NCBI GenBank assembly: GCA_900551495.1
Contig: URWG01000055.1
Location: 1 to 10,622, forward strand
Source: an uncultured Eubacteriales bacterium
Lineage (GTDB): Bacteria; Bacillota; Clostridia; Oscillospirales; Oscillospiraceae
DNA: 10,622 bases
Direction of reading: 5' to 3'
Numbering within the stretch: position 1 is the first letter of the stretch; each line of letters starts with the position of its first letter. The notes beneath the pieces were generated by a model. That model made no database searches. It saw only the letters and a program-made list of their open reading frames with translations, and was not told the DNA's origin. This document shows, one piece after another, positions 5,654 to 10,622 of this stretch. Position numbers and translations under genes: made by a program.

Positions 5654-7492
5654 ATGAAAAACAAGAAGAAAAAGTCAAAGACCTCCCTGTTCGGTCGTCT
5701 GTTCGGCAACCGCAACAAGACCATGAGCTTCATGGAGGAAGAACAGCTCCAAAGCCCCGGTCGCCTGATTATGAAGAACTTCCTGCATAATCGCCTCGGC
5801 ATGACGGGCTTGATCGTCTTCCTTCTGATCTTCCTCTTCGTTATGATCGGACCGTACTTCTTCGTGCTCGACCTTTCGTATCAGGACAACACGCAGATCA
5901 ACGTCCCCCCCGGAATGAACATGATGTCCGTCCCCGACGGGCTGAAGGGCAATGTGCAGGATATTTCTCCCGGCACGACCTATGCCGTCGGTGTCGATAA
6001 GGACGGCAACCTCTACACTTGGGGCTACACCCGTATTACCGACATCATCGACCTTGCGGACATCCCCGAGGAGGTCCGTGAGAAGAAGATCGTCAACGTC
6101 GCTGCCGGCTACGACCACATCGTCGCCCTCGACGAAAACGGCGGTATCTATGTTTGGGGCAACAAGCGCCTGAAGCAGGATATGCTCCCGAACGATCTGC
6201 AAATGGCGACTGCCATGGGCAAGAACCTTGACATTGTGCAGATTGAGGCGAGCTATCAGTTCTCCGCTGCCGTTACCGCGAAGGGTCAGCTCTATATGTG
6301 GGGCAACGACAAGATGGCGGACGTCAAGGTCAAGAAGGAATATCAGGGGCATATCAAGAAGGTCGCGCTGACGACCTATGCCTACGCGTCCCTGCTGGAC
6401 GACGGCTCGGTCGTCTACTCCGGCTTCTCCAAGGATAACGCCTTAGTCAAGGTCCCCGAGGAGCTGTCGAGCGGCGTCGTCGATATTGCGGCGACCAGCA
6501 ACGCCGTCGCGGCGGTCAAGGAGGACGGCTCCGTCATCGTTTGGGGCAACTGCGATGCGGGCGAGAATGTGATCCCCGCCTTCGAGAGCAAGCCCGTCGA
6601 GCTGTACGGCGGTCGTTACCACTTCACCGCGCTGATGGATGACGGCGAGGTCATCTCCTGGGGCGGCAATGTCCACGGTCAGGCGGAGGTCCCCGCTTCC
6701 GTGAACGAAAAGGAAATTGAAACGGTCTTTGCAGGCTTCTATCAGAACTACGCCATCACCACCGACGGCGAGGTCGAGACGTGGGGCTTGAAGGGCTATA
6801 TCTGCGGTACGGACGACCTCGGTCGTGACATTCTGACCCGTATCGTCAACGGCGGTAAGGTCACCATGACCGTCGGCGCGATCTCCGTTATCATCGAGCT
6901 TATCATCGGTATCATCCTCGGCGGTCTTGCCGGCTACTTCGGCGGCTGGGTGGATAATATCGTCATGCGTATTTCCGAGGTCGTCGGCGGGCTGCCGTTC
7001 CTGCCGTTCGCGATGATCCTTTCCGCGATCATCGGCACGCGTATCAGCGTTGAGCAGAGAATGTACCTCATCATGGTCGTGCTCGGCGTCCTGTCGTGGC
7101 CCAGCATCTGCCACCTTATCCGCGCGCAGATCTTCTCCCAGCGCGAGCAGGAATACGTCACCGCTGCCAAGGCGATGGGCGTCAAGGAAAAGAGCATTAT
7201 TTTCCGCCACATCATCCCCAACGTGATGAGCCTTATCCTCGTCAACGCGACGCTGAGCTTCGCGACCTGTATGCTGACCGAGTCCTCCCTGTCGTACATG
7301 GGCTTCGGCATTTCGCCCCCCACTCCGACATGGGGCAATATGCTGACCGGTGCGAACAACTCCATCGTCATCCAGCAGTTCTGGTGGCGCTGGGTATTCC
7401 CGGCGGCGATCTTCGGCATCTGCACCATCTGCATCAACCTTGTGGGCGATGCGCTGCGTGATGCGGTCGATCCCAAGTCGGCAGAACGATAA
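5654..7492 (+). CDS. oppC: Peptide ABC transporter permease OppC with inserted seven-repeat RCC1-like propeller
   Basis: The second channel subunit is 612 residues long, about twice the usual ~300. From the ATG at 5654: a very basic N-terminus (1-23), the OppC_N-type first helix at about 50-73, an external segment, then an RCC1-like domain at about 99-379. The ordinary OppC core resumes at GTDDLGRD (385-392), with helices at about 408-430, 445-461, 471-487, 521-541 and 582-598. The cytoplasmic EAA loop is at about 500-523 (EYVTAAKAMG, then HIIPN), and the ending DALRDAVDPK is family-typical. The frame is continuous across both junctions and base use is like the flanks, so this is a real fusion rather than a sequencing join. 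An ATG at 5648 is only 1 base from AGGAGG; 5654 is 7 bases away and preferred. The propeller should face outside, next to the binding protein. Confidence 0.93.
   Translation: MKNKKKKSKTSLFGRLFGNRNKTMSFMEEEQLQSPGRLIMKNFLHNRLGMTGLIVFLLIFLFVMIGPYFFVLDLSYQDNTQINVPPGMNMMSVPDGLKGNVQDISPGTTYAVGVDKDGNLYTWGYTRITDIIDLADIPEEVREKKIVNVAAGYDHIVALDENGGIYVWGNKRLKQDMLPNDLQMATAMGKNLDIVQIEASYQFSAAVTAKGQLYMWGNDKMADVKVKKEYQGHIKKVALTTYAYASLLDDGSVVYSGFSKDNALVKVPEELSSGVVDIAATSNAVAAVKEDGSVIVWGNCDAGENVIPAFESKPVELYGGRYHFTALMDDGEVISWGGNVHGQAEVPASVNEKEIETVFAGFYQNYAITTDGEVETWGLKGYICGTDDLGRDILTRIVNGGKVTMTVGAISVIIELIIGIILGGLAGYFGGWVDNIVMRISEVVGGLPFLPFAMILSAIIGTRISVEQRMYLIMVVLGVLSWPSICHLIRAQIFSQREQEYVTAAKAMGVKEKSIIFRHIIPNVMSLILVNATLSFATCMLTESSLSYMGFGISPPTPTWGNMLTGANNSIVIQQFWWRWVFPAAIFGICTICINLVGDALRDAVDPKSAER
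5948..6787 (+). other. RCC1-like seven-repeat beta-propeller domain inside oppC
   Basis: Seven repeats of about 39-48 residues each carry a pattern of small/hydrophobic residues, D/K-x-G, then a three-residue strand and WG. The repeat ends (numbered from the ATG at 5654) are NLYTWG (~119-124), GIYVWG (~164-169), QLYMWG (~212-217), VVYSG (~253-257, no Trp), VIVWG (~294-298), VISWG (~333-337) and VETWG (~374-378). Seven is the number needed to close an RCC1/BLIP-II-type propeller. Each repeat is preceded by a short strand such as VAAGYDHIVAL or YGGRYHFTAL, typical of the family. RCC1-type propellers are binding platforms; the ligand here is unknown. The host loop is extracytoplasmic in OppC proteins. 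Confidence 0.9.
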
Positions 7493-7506
7493 GGAGGTTT
7501 TGAACG

Positions 7507-8493
7507 ATGTTACTTGAATTAAAGAACCTCAAGACCTTCTTTGAGACAAAGAGAGGCACCGTCAAGGCGGTCAACGGCGTGAGCTACTCCCTCGATGCCG
7601 GCAAGGTGCTCGGCGTCGTCGGCGAGTCCGGCTCCGGCAAGAGCGTCTCGGCAATGAGTATCCTGCGCCTGCTCGATGGCAACGGCTATATCGAGTCCGG
7701 CGAGATTCTCTTCGACGGCGTTGACCTGACTACGGTTTCCACCAACGAGATGTACAAGATCCGCGGCAACGAGATCTCCGTGATCTTCCAGGAGCCGATG
7801 ACGAGTCTGAACCCCGTCTTTACCGTCAGCAGACAGCTCTCCGAGCCGCTGATGATCCACCAGGGCATGAGCAAGAAGGAAGCTGCACAGAAGGCGATCG
7901 AGCTGCTGTCCGATGTCAAGATTCCGAACCCCGAGGTCGTCGCTAAGCAGTATCCGCACCAGCTCTCCGGCGGTATGCGGCAGCGTGTCATGATCGCCAT
8001 GGCGCTGGCTTGCAAGCCGAAGCTGCTGATCGCCGACGAGCCGACCACCGCGCTCGACGTTACCATTCAGGCGCAGATTCTGAAGCTGATGAACGAGCTG
8101 CGCGAAAAGAACGGCACAGCTGTTCTGTTTATCACCCATGACCTCGGCGTCATCAATCAGATGGCGGACAACGTGGCGGTCATGTACTGCGGTCAGGTCG
8201 TCGAGTACGCCCCCGCGGAGACGATCTTCCACAAGAGCGAGTATTCTCACCCCTACACCGAGGGTCTGATGCTCTCCATCCCGCGTCTGGACACCCCGAG
8301 CGATACCCGTCTGGAGGCAATTCCCGGTGCCGTCCCGCACCCGCTGGATCTGCCGAAGGGCTGCAAGTTTGCCCCGCGCTGCAAGTATGCAACCGCACGC
8401 TGCTTAGAGGAGGAGCCGGAGCTGGTAAGCGTTTCCGATACCCAGCAGGTTCGCTGCTTCTACGCGAAGAAGGAGGACAGACATGCAAAATAA
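7507..8493 (+). CDS. oppD: Peptide ABC transporter ATP-binding protein, OppD/DppD type
   Basis: A 328-residue ATPase of normal length. Walker A GESGSGKS is at 39-46, the Q-loop Gln95 lies in IFQEPMTSLNP, the signature LSGGM at 153-157, Walker B LLIADEP at 173-179 and the H-loop His211 in ITHDLG. The C-terminal oligopeptide-transporter extension (about 235-325) has Cys286, 292, 299 and 317, spaced as in OppD/DppD proteins; an iron-sulphur cluster has been reported at such cysteines in a mycobacterial homologue. The start ATG has AAGGAGG 9 bases upstream, overlapping the oppC stop. The gene's end overlaps oppF by 11 bp, a typical coupled arrangement. All catalytic residues are present, and there is no insertion of the kind seen in its partner OppF. 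Confidence 0.95.
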   Translation: MLLELKNLKTFFETKRGTVKAVNGVSYSLDAGKVLGVVGESGSGKSVSAMSILRLLDGNGYIESGEILFDGVDLTTVSTNEMYKIRGNEISVIFQEPMTSLNPVFTVSRQLSEPLMIHQGMSKKEAAQKAIELLSDVKIPNPEVVAKQYPHQLSGGMRQRVMIAMALACKPKLLIADEPTTALDVTIQAQILKLMNELREKNGTAVLFITHDLGVINQMADNVAVMYCGQVVEYAPAETIFHKSEYSHPYTEGLMLSIPRLDTPSDTRLEAIPGAVPHPLDLPKGCKFAPRCKYATARCLEEEPELVSVSDTQQVRCFYAKKEDRHAK

Positions 8494-10021
8494 TGAGAAA
8501 AAGGTCCTGCTTCGGATCAGCAACCTGAAGCAATATTTCCCCCTGAAAAAGGGTCGCTTTGTCAAGGCGAACGACGGTATCACCCTCGATATTTACGAGG
8601 GCGAGACGTTCGGCTTGGTCGGCGAATCCGGCTGCGGCAAGTCCACCCTCGGTCGTACCATTCTTCAGCTCTATCATCAGACCTACGGACGCACGATGTA
8701 CTACGGTCGTTCGCTGGACGATTTGGCACCGAAGTATGTCACCGAGACGGTCAAGAACCTCAAGCGGCTGCGTTCGCAGTGGAAGGAGCTGTCCGCCAAG
8801 CGTGCTAAGCTTGAGGAGACGTACAACGCCCTCAGCGAGAAGGAACAGTACGCCATGCACGGCGATCTGGATAAGGCACGCAAGTTAGAGGAGGACGCTC
8901 TGCTGAATATGACGCAGATCGTCGGCGGCTTTATCACCGTGGACGACCTCAATCCGGTCATTGCCATCTACAGCAAGGGCTACGCCATTGCGCAGAAGAT
9001 TTCCGCCCTGTCCGTCAAGCGGCAGCAGATCCAGGTCCGCTATGATGACGAGGAATTCGCCGTCAAGAAGGCGAAGGAGAGCGGAAAATCCCGCAGCACC
9101 GGCAAGCTGGACAGCCTCAAGGCAAAGCTCGACGCCTGCGACGCGCAGACAGCCTCCTACCATAAGGCTTTGGCTGCCGTTTCCGCCGACATCCAAAAGA
9201 TGCGCGACAAGTACGCGACGGACGCCGAGTTCCAGAAGTACGAGGCTTACCGCGACGACGGCATCGACCTTGCCCGTCTCCGCTACAATGAAATGCGCCG
9301 CTTGCGCCGCGATATGCAGCTTATCTTCCAGGATCCGTACTCCTCGCTCAACCCGCGTATGAGCGTCGGTCAGATCGTCAGCGAGGGTATGCAGGCGCAT
9401 GATATGATCCGCAAGAAGGACGAGCGGATGCAGCAGATGGTGCTGAAGGTCATGGACCAGTGCGGTCTTGCGCCGTACTTCCTGCACCGCTTCCCGCACC
9501 AGTTCTCCGGCGGTCAGCGCCAGCGCATCGGTATTGCCCGTGCGCTCGCGACCAATCCGAAGTTTGTGGTCTGCGACGAGGCTGTTTCCGCGCTGGACGT
9601 TTCGATTCAGGCGCAGATCATCAACCTCCTGCTCGACCTTAAGGAACAGCAGAATCTGACCTATATGTTCATCACGCACGACCTGAGCGTTGTTAAGTAC
9701 ATTTCCGATCGCATCGGCGTTATGTACCTCGGCTCTATGGTCGAGCTGGCGGATTCGCAGGAGATTTTCGATCACCCCGTCCATCCCTATACCGAAGCGC
9801 TGCTCAACGCGATCCCGACGACCGATACCGTCGGCGCCAAGGAGCTGTCCATCCTCGAGGGCGACATCCCCAGTCCCGTCAATCCCCCGAAGGGCTGCAA
9901 GTTCCATACGCGCTGCAAGTATTGCACCGAGATCTGCCAGCACGTCGTTCCGGCGTGGGAGGAGGTCAGCCCCAACCACTTCGTTGCTTGCCATCATAAG
10001 CTGACGAGAACCGAGAAGTAA
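8483..10021 (+). CDS. oppF: Peptide ABC transporter ATP-binding protein OppF with large coiled-coil insertion
   Basis: The partner ATPase is 512 residues long, against about 320-340 usual. Walker A GESGCGKS is at 47-54, Q-loop Gln283 in IFQDPYSSLNPRM, the signature FSGGQ at 341-345, Walker B FVVCDEA at 361-367 and the H-loop His399 in ITHDLS. The C-terminal extension has Cys472, 478, 481, 485 and 503. The distance from Walker A to the Q-loop is about 230 residues instead of about 50: extra sequence runs from about 84 to 270, rich in K, E, A, Q and L, and the normal RRLRRDMQLIFQDP then resumes. Walker B ends DEA rather than DEP, as is common in OppF. The start at 8483 has AAGGAGG 6 bases upstream, inside the oppD 3' end. 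It should be catalytically competent. Confidence 0.93.
   Translation: MQNNEKKVLLRISNLKQYFPLKKGRFVKANDGITLDIYEGETFGLVGESGCGKSTLGRTILQLYHQTYGRTMYYGRSLDDLAPKYVTETVKNLKRLRSQWKELSAKRAKLEETYNALSEKEQYAMHGDLDKARKLEEDALLNMTQIVGGFITVDDLNPVIAIYSKGYAIAQKISALSVKRQQIQVRYDDEEFAVKKAKESGKSRSTGKLDSLKAKLDACDAQTASYHKALAAVSADIQKMRDKYATDAEFQKYEAYRDDGIDLARLRYNEMRRLRRDMQLIFQDPYSSLNPRMSVGQIVSEGMQAHDMIRKKDERMQQMVLKVMDQCGLAPYFLHRFPHQFSGGQRQRIGIARALATNPKFVVCDEAVSALDVSIQAQIINLLLDLKEQQNLTYMFITHDLSVVKYISDRIGVMYLGSMVELADSQEIFDHPVHPYTEALLNAIPTTDTVGAKELSILEGDIPSPVNPPKGCKFHTRCKYCTEICQHVVPAWEEVSPNHFVACHHKLTRTEK
8732..9292 (+). other. Inserted helical/coiled-coil domain inside oppF
   Basis: Residues about 84-270 of OppF have no counterpart in ordinary OppF. 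The first charged helix (about 88-140) has a heptad-like pattern (LKRLRSQWKELSAKRAKLEE). A more hydrophobic middle (about 141-170, MTQIVGGFITVDDLNPVIAI) could form a tip or small core. A long second helical part (about 172-270) is broken by a Gly/Ser-rich KESGKSRSTGK turn near 197-208. The likely shape is an antiparallel coiled-coil arm growing from the ATPase beta-subdomain into the cytoplasm. Base use is like the flanks, so it is not a recent foreign insert. Its function is unknown. Confidence 0.8.
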
Positions 10022-10032
10022 GGTGAAGTCCC

Positions 10033-10284
10033 ATGATCTTCCGAAAGAAATATCTGCGCGCGATGGAGTACCTGCGCAAGAAAAACGGCGCCGATCCCGA
10101 CACGCCCGATACGGAACAGGGAGAGCTTGAGACAAAAAAGAGAGTGCAGGCGGAGGAGATTCAGCCGGAGAAGCATGACATTGCGGCAATGCTGCTGTCT
10201 GCGTTTGCGATTTTCCTGCCCGTAGCGCTGCTCGTGCTGCTGGTGATGTGCCTGCCGATCCTTCTGCTGGCACTCCTACACTGA
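10033..10284 (+). CDS. Small C-terminally anchored membrane protein at the end of the opp operon
   Basis: An 83-residue protein that I do not recognise. Residues 1-18 are basic (MIFRKKYLRAMEYLRKK), 19-49 are charged and acidic (DPDTPDTEQGELE), and about 51-82 are continuously hydrophobic with two prolines (LPVALLVLLVMCLPILLLALL), ending at His83. This predicts a protein with its charged part in the cytoplasm and one C-terminal membrane anchor. The ATG is preceded by AAGGTGA 7 bases upstream, overlapping the oppF stop; the gene begins 11 bp after oppF and is followed by a strong terminator, so it is the last operon gene. Position suggests an accessory or assembly factor for the transporter, but that is inference. 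It may be a poorly conserved lineage-specific protein. Confidence 0.75.
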   Translation: MIFRKKYLRAMEYLRKKNGADPDTPDTEQGELETKKRVQAEEIQPEKHDIAAMLLSAFAIFLPVALLVLLVMCLPILLLALLH

Positions 10285-10304
10285 TACTCAAATGAAAAGC
10301 GACT

Positions 10305-10350
10305 CGTACCGACGAAAAGACCCCTTTTTCGTCGGTACGTTCGTTTTATT
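10305..10350 (+). terminator. Strong intrinsic terminator of the opp operon
   Basis: The arms CGTACCGACGAAAA (10305-10318) and TTTTCGTCGGTACG (10326-10339) pair perfectly over 14 bp with a 7-base loop, followed by TTCGTTTTATT. It begins about 20 bp after the small membrane-protein gene. The A/T part next to the loop gives a T-run in either direction, so it might act both ways. Confidence 0.88.
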
Positions 10351-10372
10351 ATGAAAAGTATCCTGTCAACCA

Positions 10373-10401
10373 TTGACAATGCCGCGAAGATGGATTAGAA
10401 T
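10373..10401 (+). promoter_or_regulatory. Near-consensus sigma-A promoter
   Basis: TTGACA (10373-10378), a 17-bp spacer, and TAGAAT (10396-10401). Transcription should start near 10408. It lies after the operon terminator and directly before the 34-codon ORF, so it drives an independent short unit. Confidence 0.75.
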
Positions 10402-10433
10402 AAACGTAACGAAATGCAACGGGAGGTGCAACG

Positions 10434-10538
10434 GTGGCGGATAGAGTGAAATACGATACGCTGACGCTTTGCTCGGACTACCGCTTTGTTCGGGTGGTCG
10501 GTCGGGACGGCGTGTTTTTTGAGGCTCTCTGTCAATAG
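10434..10538 (+). CDS. Predicted 34-residue small protein (GTG start)
   Basis: This ORF is too short for routine calling. A GTG start at 10434 has GGGAGG at 10421-10426, 7 bases upstream, and the frame stops at TAG. The predicted protein starts MADRVKYDTLTLC, has a central YRFVRVVGRDG and ends FFEALCQ; it has two cysteines and no membrane segment or signal peptide. It is framed by a near-consensus promoter and an intrinsic terminator about 30 bp after the stop, so the unit is self-contained. I do not recognise it. It could be a real small protein, a leader peptide for an unseen gene, or chance coding inside a small RNA of about 195 nt. The well-placed ribosome site favours translation. Confidence 0.5.
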   Translation: MADRVKYDTLTLCSDYRFVRVVGRDGVFFEALCQ

Positions 10539-10569
10539 TTGGGGTAGAGACAAAACGCAGATAATTGGG

Positions 10570-10603
10570 TCGTGTCGGGGCGTATCGCACCGGCACGATT
10601 TTT
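10570..10603 (+). terminator. Intrinsic terminator of the short transcription unit
   Basis: TCGTGTCGG (10570-10578) pairs with CCGGCACGA (10590-10598), with one G-T pair. The loop contains a further GCG-TAT-CGC stem, and TTTTT follows at 10599-10603. It lies about 30 bp after the 34-codon ORF. Nothing else can be called in the remaining 19 bases. Confidence 0.8.
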
Positions 10604-10622
10604 ATGCATGGCAGAACAAAAT

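Noticed and set aside
5948..6787. RCC1 region as a separate gene or an assembly chimera
   Set aside because: The frame is uninterrupted at both junctions, there is no stop, start or ribosome site at the edges, and base use matches the flanking permease parts.
8885..10291. 468-codon antisense frame over oppF
   Set aside because: It is a shadow of oppF with no motif or ribosome site; oppF has all ABC ATPase motifs.

Overview
The window looks like chromosomal DNA from a Gram-positive anaerobe of the class Clostridia, most likely an Oscillospiraceae/Ruminococcaceae-type gut bacterium. The evidence is strong AGGAGG ribosome sites (three overlapping or just following a stop codon), a lipoprotein-type peptide-binding protein, moderately GC-rich coding DNA with AT-rich promoters, and palindromic extragenic repeats of the GCTCCCTC...GAGGGAGC kind, which I recall from that group. 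The genus cannot be fixed from sequence alone. All recognisable genes are on the + strand.

Layout. Positions 1-1220 hold the 3' end of a THUMP/RlmL-type RNA methyltransferase gene and a lipid (diacylglycerol-type) kinase gene 5 bp behind it. Positions 1221-1880 are non-coding: a strong hairpin, a MITE-like repeat region, then one or two promoters and a ribosome site. Positions 1881-10284 are an oligopeptide/dipeptide ABC transporter locus: the lipoprotein binding protein (oppA), a terminator, about 0.7 kb of nested palindromic repeats, then a tight cluster of two permeases (oppB, oppC), two ATPases (oppD, oppF) and a small C-terminally anchored membrane protein, closed by a strong terminator. 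Positions 10373-10603 form a compact independent unit with a near-consensus promoter, a ribosome site, a 34-codon GTG-started ORF and an intrinsic terminator.

How the genes work together. OppA captures peptides outside the membrane, OppB/OppC form the channel, and OppD/OppF hydrolyse ATP. Two subunits have unusual architecture. OppC carries an entire seven-repeat RCC1-like beta-propeller (about 280 residues) in the external loop between its first membrane helix and the GTDDLGRD motif. OppF carries about 185 extra, largely coiled-coil residues between Walker A and the Q-loop. OppB and OppD are ordinary. So one transporter has a large added domain on each face of the membrane, plus an unknown single-pass protein at the end of the operon. 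This is the most interesting content of the window; whether it has been described before cannot be decided without a database search.
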